From the NCBI RefSeq assembly GCF_000165425.1, contig NW_001799444.1, positions 62,001-126,000 on the forward strand: 64,000 nucleotides of DNA, written 5' to 3'. A program made the translations under genes and the position numbers. The notes beneath the pieces were generated by a model. The model worked only from the letters and a program-made list of their open reading frames with translations. It was not told the origin of the DNA and made no database searches. Source of the stretch: Paramecium tetraurelia (lineage: Eukaryota > Ciliophora > Oligohymenophorea > Peniculida > Parameciidae). How positions within the stretch are numbered: the first letter of the stretch is position 1; each line of letters opens with the position of its first letter. Positions 21,462 to 33,449 of this stretch are shown in pieces.

Positions 21462-24400
21462 TCAATCAATTTTTAATCCTTAGACTTATAAAAGACTTTC
21501 TAAAAACGATGAAAAATCATTATTTCTTTGCACTTTATTGAAAAACTCTTAAGTTATTTCTTTTTTTTCTCTTTTCTTAACTTTATCAGTGAAAAATGAA
21601 TCAATCATCTCTAAAATCGTTTTATTAGTGCGAACATCCTATACAAATGACAGTAAGAATTGATTTTCTAACTCATCCTTTGATATTTCTTCATCCTCGT
21701 TCAAATCAAGAAGATCAAAAAATAAAATGACTTTCTACTCTAACTAACCAAGTTAAAGAGTACTGCATTGTTTGAGGAATAACTGGATTTCAGCTAAATT
21801 CTTTTTCTTCCTAAATAAACAAAAAGCAATTCGATTTAAAAAGATTTTATCCTCAATTCTCAAAGAAGCATCCTCTATTAATATTAACTCCTTAATCGGA
21901 ACAATCTTTTCTACTTAAATTCTAAAATCTCTAAATTCTAATCCAGGACCTCTTAAGTAGTAATCTCCAAATTGATTATACAATTCATTCAATTTAGGTT
22001 ATCCATTTTATAATTGAAGTGGAATGTAAAAGTACTCAATTTTTTTCCAACATCTTTTTGGTTCTGTTATCTTAATTTAAGATTTCATCTGCTTAGATAA
22101 CTCATTTGGCACCATTCTCTAACTAGGTCTATCAATAACTACATTCAATTCTATTTACTCTAATATTTCATTTTTCTTAATCAATAAATTAACATTATGC
22201 GAAGTTTGCTGTGTGATGGTATGTAACTTTTAATAACATGCAGCACAAAATAGTTCAGTGCACTCAATACACTCTAATATTGTTGGATTTTTGCCGCATT
22301 CTTAGCATATTGATAGGGCTTATGATTTTGCTTATAAAAATTACAGCATTCTTTTGACAATTAAAGCATTATCAATTTGATAATATCTAATTTTCATAAC
22401 ACTCTACACTATCATATCATACTCTGTCATAACTATTCTATCTAATTTTCTGTATTTTGAGATGCTAAAGAAATGCTATTCCAATTTGACTATTTCTGCA
22501 TCCAATTACTTAAGTTTAATTTCAGTAGAATATTCCATTTCTCCTTATTCTTTTTTTAGCTTCTTATTATCCTCCCTAATGACAATGAAATACAAATTAC
22601 TTTAATTCTTTATAGTGCTTTTCTAAATCTTTTAATTTGATCTAAGTTTTCTACTATTGTTCAACAAGTTCCCTATGATTTATTTTATCTATCTCTTCAA
22701 TAACCCAATCAGGTCTATCTGGTATTAGTTCTCTGACTAATATTTTGATAAGAGAAACAGCAATCACACAACTCATAAAGTACCATAATTCTAAATCATT
22801 TTGAATAACATAATCTACTTAATCAGTAAACATCCTTAAAGTAGCATATCTGTGCTTGAAATAAAGTAAAACAAAATTAGTAAATACTCCAGTAGCACTT
22901 AGAAATTCCAACACATTAAGCCATTAACCAATACCAGGGACTCTCTCAGATTTTACTCTTTTTGTCATGTAAATCAATTTATATAATTTTACCTGTATAT
23001 CAATTGTATTCATAACAATGCCAACAAATGGCCCTATTGGAAAAGCAGCAGAGAACAAAATAAAATATCCATAATCAGTGATGGCTTCCATAAAATAATC
23101 AAGAGTTCCTTCAAAATCATCTTTTAAGGAATTCAATTCTATTGCATCCACATCTATTTTTGTTTCAAAGGGCATATATTTAAATTTAGGATTCTTAGTT
23201 TCTTCTAATATCTTTTCCTCTAAAACTTCTTCACTCTCTATTTTTAAAACAGGTCTAGCTGCTGATTCTAGTAAATCTACATCTATGTTGTCTTAGGATT
23301 CTAGTTTTGAATTTTTTAAAAACTCATCGTAATCCCAAAATTATTCAATTTCATCTAAGTATAACAGATGTTATTTATTGGTTTATCTCACCTTCTTTTG
23401 CTCAATAGTTATATCCTTTACTTTTTTAAAGTAACTTCTTATGCTTCCTCTCAACAATATTACTGGTATAAGAAAGCTAACCAAAATATAATATGCCTTT
23501 TTTACTAAAACCAATGGAATTATAAAGTAGAAGATATCCTCAAGAGTATATTTATTGGAAGTAACAATGATATACATCAATGGCATATATGAATTAATAA
23601 ACCTGAAAAATACATTCTTGTAAATCAATGACTTTTGATAACTTAATTCAAATTTGTGATTTTCTTGATCTGCATACCATTTAGAAAAGTAGAGGAACAG
23701 AATATTTAAAATCTGTATGGCAATAGCCTACAATGCTCCCAATAAAAATATAAATCCTTTATAAACTATAAGTTCTTATTTAAGTAAATCAATCCCATAA
23801 ACAATGGCAAAACTACAAAATAAAAAAACGGCTAATAGGAAAATGAAAAGTATAAAGTACACTGCCATTTTGGTTATTTATTGATGCTTAGTTAATTTTC
23901 TTGTGATGAAATGGATTTCTTCATCTCCTGAAAACTTATCCTTCAAAGGTCCTTCATAATATGAGGACTCAGCTTATAACATTTAGTCTATGCAACCCCA
24001 TCTTGTGTTGATTTCAGATGTTTTCCTTTTCCACAATTCTATTTATACAGTAGACCATATTGTTACAAATAATACCCAATAAGGTATCAAATCAGAATGA
24101 AAATCATATAAAATTGCATATAATTAAAGTGCAAGTCCTGGAATGGCTATAATTAGTTAAACACACGACAAGTAACTTATCCATGCAAAATAAAATGAAA
24201 TCTATTCCCCAAAATATAATCTCATAGTTGTTAAAGAAGTGAAATTTCTTCCTCTGCCTTCACTAAGATAATCCTTAATCTAACTTATTGGTTAAGGTAT
24301 GAAACCAAAGGATAATTTCTACCATTATCTTTTGACAATTTAAATTCCTCCAGACGTATGCATAGCATAACAGGATTCAACAAGTTTTGATTTGAGTAAT

Positions 24401-26844
24401 GACTCTAAATTTACTGACTTAATTAGATGATCATATACAATTTTTTACCTTTAACTGGATCGGAACGGCTCGAATTTATTTCTTTATTCGGATTTAAATT
24501 ATTCTAAATCATACGAGTCAATCAATTTAATTTACATTTCCATTTCTTCTGCCAACCTCTCCAATTTCTCTTCTTTCAATCTTAACATAATGTAAACTGA
24601 TTCTTTAGCTATAAATGATTGCATCATATATATTTCAAATTCAGCCTTTTATAATAAATCTAATTAAAAATTAATTTATTGATCTATGATTCTTTTTTGT
24701 TCTTCTATTTCTGATCCTTTATGTCTTTTAAAAATATCAATTAAGTTCGTTTTAACTGATTGATCAAATTTCAACACAATGTCCGGTACAAATAATTAAC
24801 TTGAAAATAAAATTAATTGTTCTAAACAATCAAATGAATTAGTTTTTTTCTTTTATTAAAGTGAAGTCGATACATTTAATGGAATTACCTAATTGTTATT
24901 TTTTTTAGCTTTGGCTGTTTTGTGTAGAAAATTCTTATTCTCTCTTTAAACTGAAGACTTGATTGAATCTGGACTCTTCTAAAGCTCATTCTCATTAAAC
25001 TAAGACAAGCTCTTTTATTCTCTTATTGACTTTTAAGCCTGGATTTGCTTCTTTGTTTTAAGTTATGATTTATAAAACTATGATTTTTTAACTATATTTT
25101 CCATTAAGTTATATTGATCTTCAAAGTTAACTAATTATTTCTGTCTTTTTTATTTATGCTTATCAAATATTTCTGCAATCGATTAATGAACCAAATTTTG
25201 ATTTTGAGCATATTTCTTTTTTTTGATTAAACCATCATAATAAATCTACGTAGCAGTATCTTTTGTTAATTGTCTTGCTCTGAAAAACTCATTGTTTTCA
25301 GCCTCAGGATCTGCGTATTTATTCAATAGAAATTTAATTATTTTTTAATCACCATTTAATGATGCCAAATGCAATGCAGTATTTCCATGATTATCCTTTA
25401 CATCAATTTATAGGACGTTCTTACAAAATAATTCCTTAGTCTTATTATAGAACTCTTTATCATTCTTTAATTCATGTTATTGCAAGAATCTTGTAGTTAT
25501 TTTAAGTAATTCTTCCTTGTATTTTAGATCTTGCATTCTATACCTTTCAAGTTCATGGTAATATCTTTCCTTGTAAATTGATGAATCTCTGTTATCTAAT
25601 ATATAAGTTATTCCTGGTAATTCTTATCTACTTATCGTCTCTAAATAGCTAACTAATGCTTTTGAATAGTAGTTTTTTCTGTCTCTATATTTTTTCTATG
25701 GTTTCTTCTTATTAGTTGATTCAGGGCCCCTTATTGACAGATCCAATATTTCCGATTTTATGATTATCTTCAAGGCATCATAATTGTTCTTTGAACAACA
25801 AGCATGCAAACAAGATTAACCCTCCAAAGATTTAATGGGAAACATAATATAAATTCTAGGCAAATTCCTTAAAATATCTTAGATGTCCTTATTAATTGAA
25901 TAAAAACAACACCAGTACAAAACTTTGGTGTATAATAAAGGGTTTTACAATTCGGGCTCGTGCTTGCTACAAATCTCTTGAAGTTATATAAATTCAGCTT
26001 CATTTTTCCCTTTTAATTCACTATTCCAAAATTGCTAGCATTCTGTTAGAAAATCAATTGTTTGTTTTATTATCAGTCGCAATACATTTTCATGCCCGTT
26101 CTTTCCTGCTAAATCCATTGGATAGAGTCCATTGTTATCACACAAAAAAGTATGAGCTTTCTTTTTGAGAAGGAATTACACACTGTATGAGTCCCCATAA
26201 AATGCACACCAATGTAATGGAGCCCATCTGCTATGAGGATTTATACAATTTACATCTGAACCATTTTCTATCAATATCCTTAAACATTCCTATCTATTGT
26301 TTTGCAATTTAGGGTCATTTAAGAAACAGCAAATTTATATGGGGGAACATCCAAAGATATCTTTTTATTGAACATATTTTTTAATTTATTCTTAAACTTC
26401 TAATCCATCGTTGTCCTCAAAATCAAAATCAATCTCAATTATTTCCTCATCATCTTCATTTTTTTAGGGAATCTGTTTCTTCTATTATCTAGTACTTTTG
26501 ATCTTCTTTTTATTATCCTTAAGCAATATTTTATAATCTTCAATTAAAATTTCCAAAACTTTATTATCTTGTCTTAATGCAGTTTAATGAAGAATATTCC
26601 CTATTTGTAAATCATAATAATAAATACTTTTATCCTAATCTTCGACTGTAAAATCACTCTCAAATCTTTAATTTTGATTAGAACCTACATTCTTAATAAA
26701 ATTTTCTTCAATAATCATGTCCTCCTACTCCTCAAATTCATCTCTTGATTGCATTTCAGACCTTACAGATGGCGAGTTCGGACTGCTATTCTACACTTTA
26801 GGGGAGGCGAATTAAGTCCAACTTGAGATTTATTTTTAAAACAT
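21462..26844 (-). CDS. Ankyrin-anoctamin (TMEM16)-B-box-EF-hand fusion protein
   Basis: A giant protein of 1785 aa with a single intron near its 3' end (22576..22600, 25 nt). Residues about 190-500 hold ankyrin-type repeats (RWAPLHWCAFYGDS, NHGNTALHLASLNGD). Residues about 840-1330 form an anoctamin membrane domain. It opens with LTTMRLYFGEQISFYFAW and IELWKRKTSEI, and keeps the signature YFMEAITDYGYFILFSAAF, IGPFVGIVMN and GIGQWLNVLEFLSATGVF. Anoctamins are calcium-activated chloride channels or lipid scramblases. After the intron, about residue 1500, a B-box zinc finger reads CQECGKNP, CIECTELFCAAC, then spaced His. About residue 1700, an EF-hand loop reads DLNEDEEISKDE. Frame continuity and the exon sum (1786 codons) support one protein. 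Calcium sensing by its own EF-hand is an attractive inference. Confidence 0.88.
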
Positions 26845-26908
26845 AATCAATAATTTGTAAAAAATGTAACTATTTATTAAGGAGAAAAAATCAACAATTT
26901 AACTATAT

Positions 26909-27935
26909 TCATTTGTTAATTACTTCCACCCTAATCCTTGAAACTTCATAAAACTTGATTGTGTTGAATTTTCTTCTCACTGCTTACAGTGAATTTAGTT
27001 CTGCAGCCTGTAAGAGTTGACATAATTCTTTAGCACAAGGTTTTAACTAAGCCTCATTTTAAGCTTTATAATTGGGAGATCTAATCATAGACATAGATGT
27101 AATACCTTATTTTATTGACCAAAAATATGGCAGCTTAGGTTATTTAGGATGGTTTATAAGCTATAAACTTGTACTCAACCAAAGCCAATTCTAATATGTA
27201 TTAAGCTAAAGCCTTATTTTTGGGATCTAGTTCTTTCGAATACCTTGATAAAAATTAGTAAGCAGTTGGATTGCAGATGTTGAAATTCAGAGCCTGCAAT
27301 ATTAGACCTTCCATTTCCAGGACATCACTCTTAACATAAGCATTGTCAGTGATGTAAACAAAATCTTTTAATGCAGGGGGATATATTTCTTCGTATTTGC
27401 ATGCTATGAAGAGAGCTGCTACACCTACTAATTGTAAACGCAATCTTGTGACTTATGCCTTGGCCAAATATCTATCTATTAGAGAGATGGTAAGATATAA
27501 TGTTTCATCTCTCAACTTAAATTTAGCATGCACATCAATAAGCCAATCCACAAGAATTGCTCTCATTTTGATATTTATATTCGGCTACATCTCAGGAGTC
27601 ATGTATTAATCTATTTAATATTTATTCTAATAAATTAGCGATTGATTGAATACCTCTTCGATTAATAAATGTTGGAAGATCTCATCCGTGTACATATGTA
27701 CATTTTGGGGGATTTTTGTCTCTTTTGGCTTCTCATTCTCTAGTTCTATTTGAATTCTTTCAGATTCCCTTCTGAAGATTTTATTTTCTTTCTCATCCAA
27801 ACTGATAGCAAAAACTCTGGGAATTATGGAAAAAGGTTTTTTTGCTTTTTCAACGATTACTCCTGTTTCCATTGATTGATAGAGAGATGAATTTACAATT
27901 TCCTTCCCAAAACACCTTTGATTTTCGACGATCAT
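26909..27935 (-). CDS. Mitotic cyclin (A/B type)
   Basis: A 324-aa cyclin with two introns (27627..27653, 27081..27105). The N-terminal cyclin box contains the diagnostic [13 protein letters not shown] followed by [17 protein letters not shown] and [18 protein letters not shown]. The second fold reads [15 protein letters not shown] and IAYKPSQITQAAIFL. These match mitotic cyclins that activate a cyclin-dependent kinase at the G2/M transition. The N-terminal 100 aa are short and I see no clear RxxL destruction box near the start. The gene lies 64 bases downstream of the anoctamin start, on the same strand, and shares a 245-base divergent region with the PAS gene at 28181. Exon sum 325 codons. 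Confidence 0.92.
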
Positions 27936-28180
27936 TCTGTTAATATTAAATAAAATTATTATTATCGTTAAAAACTTAATATATATAATTAAAAATATAT
28001 TGATTAATTAATTCTTAAATTAATACGAATATTTTTAGACTTTGAGTACTGTGTTGGTTTGAGACTTTTATTCAAGGGAAGAAATTTCAACAAAAAGATA
28101 AAATTACTATAACTTTTTTGTTAAAAAATTTTAATTTGAAATATGTAATAATTAAATTTATGTTGTTTTAATAAACATGG

Positions 28181-31100
28181 ATGGATTTAAAAGAATCTAT
28201 GAATACTTCCTATTACACGAGTTTCATTTATCTCTCTATTGGAGCAATACTAAATACTTCTCCGCTTTTGGAAATGTATTACCTATTTCTTAAATAGATA
28301 TCTAAAAATTTCAGATAAGAATAACTATTAACAAAATTAACTTTACTTAATATTGGACTCCTTAAATGTTGGCAAGTATTTATTAAAATCTTCAATCCTA
28401 CATTCAATTTATATTCTAATTATATTTGCCTTCAACATATTTATTATCCTTTTGTTCATCATCTTGTATTACATAAAGAAAAAGAATGCGAAGACAAACA
28501 TCGCTTATACCATTTATGGCCAAGTAATTCATGATGTATAATTATGTAGATCCTCGGATATATAATATAACCCTACTTTTGGTCGACAAATGGATTTTTA
28601 TTATAAATCTAAAACACTTATTTGGAATAAATACAAAATTTAGCTTTTATTGTACTAGATTGTATTGCGATCCTATTATAACTATTAATTTTATTAACCC
28701 TGACCCTCTTTCTGCATTATGATCATTCTTAAAAAAAAAACTTCTTAAAAATTAATTCCCCAAAAACTCTCATGTTTTACATTATAACTATTTATTGTAA
28801 TAGCTGTTTAGAGTTATTTATAAACTCTAGCAATAATTTGAGTGTAATTATCTATTTTATTAAAAGATAGCATTTCCAATAGTATTGGCTTTCTTATTTT
28901 TAATACTTTTTGCATAAATGCATTAGGATCTACCTGTTTTCTCAAATAAATACTTAACCAACTACTTTTAGATTATTATTGGTCTGCAATTTGCACTGGC
29001 TTTAAATTTGTTGATATCATACTTTATTTACTTATTTGAGGATCGTTATTGCATATAGGTTCTATTAACTTTCATACTTTTGATTAAACTAAATTCAAAA
29101 ATAAGATAATATCTAATATTAAGATCTATCATTAATTATAGTGCCACAAAAATGATTGATTCAAGAACAATAGTCTATTTGAAATAAAATCCCTAAAATT
29201 TGTTTTTGTTGAGAGGAATTATTAATCTTCATCAGTCTTTGTGTGTAAATATAAACTGTTTTTATCGTTTAAAATCTATATATAAAATAAGTTCTAAGGG
29301 AAATAAAAAAATATACATTAATAGAGATGCAATCTATGAAAATATTGGTAGAATTTCAACATTCTTCCTTAAATGTACATATGAAAGTGCGCAACTTAAA
29401 AAATAGGATTAAAGTACAAAGATACTTTTAATTGAGTTATTATGTTATAAGTTGAAATTATATTCTGAAAGCCTGGTTTAAATCGATAAACTAAATTCAG
29501 ATCACCTAAATCTACTTCAACGAATTAATGTAACTAATATTAGATTGATAATCTCCAGACTAATAAAATAAAAAAATGAATAATCTTATAAATCAAAACT
29601 ACCATTTGATCATTTGCTGTTATGTGAGTCATATATCAAAGAAACAGTGGAAATAATGATGAACATTTTTGGATAATAATTACAATTTTGGAATTACTTG
29701 TTAAATGAAAAAATCAGATTATCGGACGAATTAATACTTTTAAATGAAATCAATTAGTTGATAAGAAAGTTTTAAAAATTAGAGAAATTGATTTTAAATT
29801 TGCATTATAACCACAAGGTACCTATTAGGAACAAACAATGGTTTAATTACTTTTTCTTTAAATTATTCATTTTAAATAAAAAGTTAAAATTGCAAGAATT
29901 AGAAATTCTACCTGATTATTAAATTAATTTAGAATAAATCATAAAGGACGATCAGATAGATGAGAAGTCATCTGATGAAGAACCTGTCAATTATTACTAA
30001 TAAAAGTTTTTAATCTCTGGTAATACTTTTGTAATTCAAATTAACTAAGCTGGCATCGTTAAGAATTGTACAAATAATACCTATTAAATCTTAAATTACA
30101 ATAGATAAACCTTAGTGAATAGTTCTGCCTCTATTTTAATGCCGCAGATGTTTAAACAACATCATTCCAAATATATCAACCACTTTTAATAAACAGGATA
30201 ATCCTCCAATTTATACAAGAGAAAGAAGGCATTCTGTATGCATGATTCAGGATATATTATAATTGTCTACAAGTACCTGAAGTGTATATATAATTATAAT
30301 TCAAATCAAATTGAATACATCGCCATGTTTAGATAAATACAAACAAAGCAAGAGTATCTACTATTAAATGAAGATTGGGAAGTAGACTCTTGTACATAGT
30401 TGTTATAGGATATAATAGGAATAAAGTCTTTGAGCTTATTCATTTTGGCTCCTAAAACTATTGTATATTCTCAATATGAGAAATTTTTGACTAAGGAAAA
30501 TAAAAACTTTTTTAGTTTAAATGCTCCAAATTTAGAGAAGAATATATCTCGTTTATTTTACACATAACATTCATCTCCTATGGTGAGAGGTTCATTAACT
30601 TCTAGCAATGGATAGATATCGATCTTGTAAAATTAAGCGGAATTGAAAAAGAGTTTTCAAAATTTTTTAAATCAAGATGATGTTATTAATTTAGAGGATC
30701 AATAAAAGTCAAAAGTAAAGCAAATTTTGTTCAATTTAAGAGTTCCAAAATAAAAGTATGAATTGGTTTAAGAATTCTAATCTAAATTATCCGAATCTTA
30801 TAAGTAAGCAATATACTCAGAACCCTTTCGAAAGTAATTAATAGTGAAGAGTGCATCTGGTAAATTTAAAATAGTGAGAAGTGAGTTTATCAGGAGATGC
30901 AAAGTTTACTAAGAAATCATTAGAAAAGAGAAATTTCAAATTATAAGTATTTTATTTAAACTTAAAGTAGAGGAACTATTCTTAAAATATACTTAATCCG
31001 AAGATTGTGTTGATAAGATATTAAGAATAGAAGGGACATTAAAATTAGAGAAGACTTCACAATCTAAAAGATACATACTGATTAAAATAGTTAGAACTGA

Positions 31101-33410
31101 AGTCATTGAAGAAAATCTTATGACTCAGAGATAAAATAGTTGTTTTACTTTATCACTTTAAGCCCCTTAAATGATATCCTCGGTATGATATTGAATTATC
31201 TTTAGTAGCCAACTAAAAGAACCTCTGTTACTCAACAAAGTCCCAGGAATATAAATGTTACAATCAATGGTATTTTGATAATAAATAGTAGATTAATTCG
31301 ATTTATATTCAAATAGAGAGTCAATGGGAAAGGTCTTATTACAAGAAGTATAAGTGAATTAAGACTTTAATTAACATGAACACTATAAAAATATCAATTT
31401 TATCACTTGCAATAGTGATCTTTTAAAGGAGGATACAAATAAAATTGAAAAAAAAAATCCATCCATTATTTAGTATGAATACATCAGTAGGTTCATATTT
31501 ATTTTACAAATTTTGATAGTGTTTTTAAGTTTCTTCTTAACTTCGTTCATTTACAACAAAAGTACATTAAATGAATCAGTAATTAATAATTATAATTTCT
31601 AGGTAATCTTAGTTGATTATCTCTTTCATTATTAAATAATAGTAGCAGAGTCTTATAATGCTTAGATAGACGTAGAATTATTTAATAGAAATTACACTTA
31701 ATCAATCATAACAAAAGGCGATTTAATTGGATATAATTCAGCAGAGCAATTTTATTAATATAATCAAATCATAACCCAAAAGTGTGGCGATTACATGTAT
31801 ATAGTTTTTTGGGAACCAAATTTTTTGAAAATGCTGTATTAGAATTTTCATAGCAACTCGAATGAAAGTGGATTAGATATTCAAACGATTTATTAAGCTA
31901 ATGTTTATCTTTTAAATATGCTCTCTACTTAAGAGTTTAAAGAAGATTTTGGAATTTCAGATACGTTTCGTAAATATATGGTATACAATCAATTCATGTG
32001 AGTTAGATTCCCCAATTTTAATAAATCTAAGCCAATTCAATCAATCACTTATTAAACTAAGGTTTAACATTCTAAGAAATATCTAATTCAAATTTCCTAC
32101 TATTTCTAATTTTATAGACAATCCTCCAGTTAGCAAGTTTGTTGTATTTAATCCGATTTCAATTTTTAATATAGAAGCAATATAATGTAGAATTTATTCA
32201 AATTTCTTAAGGTCCTATTCAGAGTTTAGGCTATCATACCTTTTAAAGAGAAAATTGCTATCATTGATAAACTCAATATAACCATAAACCAGTTTTGTTA
32301 TGTGACAAACTATGAATGTAAATTATTATTAATTATTCTAATAGATGGAAATATAGAAGAATTCATTTCGATGAACAAAAAGAACCTTTTAAGTAAGGCA
32401 ATTTCTAAGAGGAATAGCACGAGTTAGAAAGGGTTTGAAAAAAAGATTTTGGATGCAGAACAATACATTGAATAAATAGATAATAAGACGAAAATCAAAT
32501 TCGAATAACTATCATCTTTATACAGTTTGAAAGTAAAGTTTTTCTTAGTATTGCTAGTAAATTGCTGTTAAAATAATAGTAAATCTGCTGTTGATAGCTT
32601 TGATAAGCATTGCTGGAGTTGTCACAATTTATTGTACTATTAATAATATAGAGTTGTTTAATAAGAATTAATTTATGTTTAATAGTTAAAACGTTTGGAT
32701 ATTGCCTGCTCTAAAAGAAATATTTACTAGTTAAAACCATGATGATTATTCTTTTAATGATACAAATGCTTTTATAATTCTTCAAGCTTATTTTGATCAA
32801 ATATAATCAGAGTTTCCGGTGTACTACCAATCAGATATTGATGAAATCATCTACTTTTTTGATAATAATATTTGTGATGGCGACAGTATTAATTTAACAT
32901 ATTCTCTTAAGCATAAATAAACATGGATTAATGCACTCGTAGCATTAATGGAGCATTAACTAGAGGAATCAGAGAATATGATTATTTACTATCTTAGGTA
33001 GCTCTCAAATTGTTACTCCCAAAAGACGAAAGATATGACAATATAACATATTCTGCTATATATGAGTTTAATAAGGTATTGTTAATGTAATTTAGTTATA
33101 TTACTTCGTTTTTGATCATTACATTCTAGCAAAGGACATATGGGTATCAGTCTCGAAAGCAACTTTAGAAAAGCATGATTACATCAGTTTAATATTATTG
33201 TAATTATAGTAAATATATGATAGAATAACTGTTATTATAGGAATGTGTCTTTATTTTATAATATTTAATGAAATAGGGTATGTGTTGCTAAAAAAGAAGG
33301 AGTACAAATTTATAAAAATGTTCTATAAATCATTCATGCCCAATGTCTCAATTAATTAGCAAAAGCGATTAAGAGTTGAATTAATCAAAGCAAGATTCAT
33401 AAGAAAATGA
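28181..33410 (+). CDS. Large multi-pass membrane protein with PAS-like domain (ciliate family)
   Basis: A 1651-aa model built by removing eleven introns (28276..28297, 28524..28549, 28844..28866, 31183..31205, 31270..31288, 31981..32002, and five more in 32.2-33.2 kb). Without splicing the region looks like a pseudogene; with it the frame is open and the sum is exact. The N-terminal 300 aa contain about six to eight hydrophobic segments (IFIILLFIILYYI, LAFIVLDCIAILLQLL, FPIVLAFLFLILFA). Around 30.0-30.3 kb lies a PAS-like fold (GNTFVIQINQAGIV, LMPQMFKQHHSKYI). Further TM segments (FIFILQILIVFLSFFL, VNLLLIALISIAGVV, ITVIIGMCLYFIIF) enclose presumed outside loops. PAS domains sense light, redox or ligands; this looks like a membrane sensor. 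One 38-nt junction near 32.2 kb is the weakest step. Confidence 0.7.
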
Positions 33411-33449
33411 TATAAAAATTAAATAGATACTAATTAATTTAATCATTTA

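Noticed and set aside
28177..28722. An uninterrupted 181-codon frame starting at an ATG four bases before the chosen start of the PAS gene.
   Set aside because: Its amino-acid pattern is not membrane-like, while the spliced alternative gives continuous transmembrane segments and an exact codon sum.
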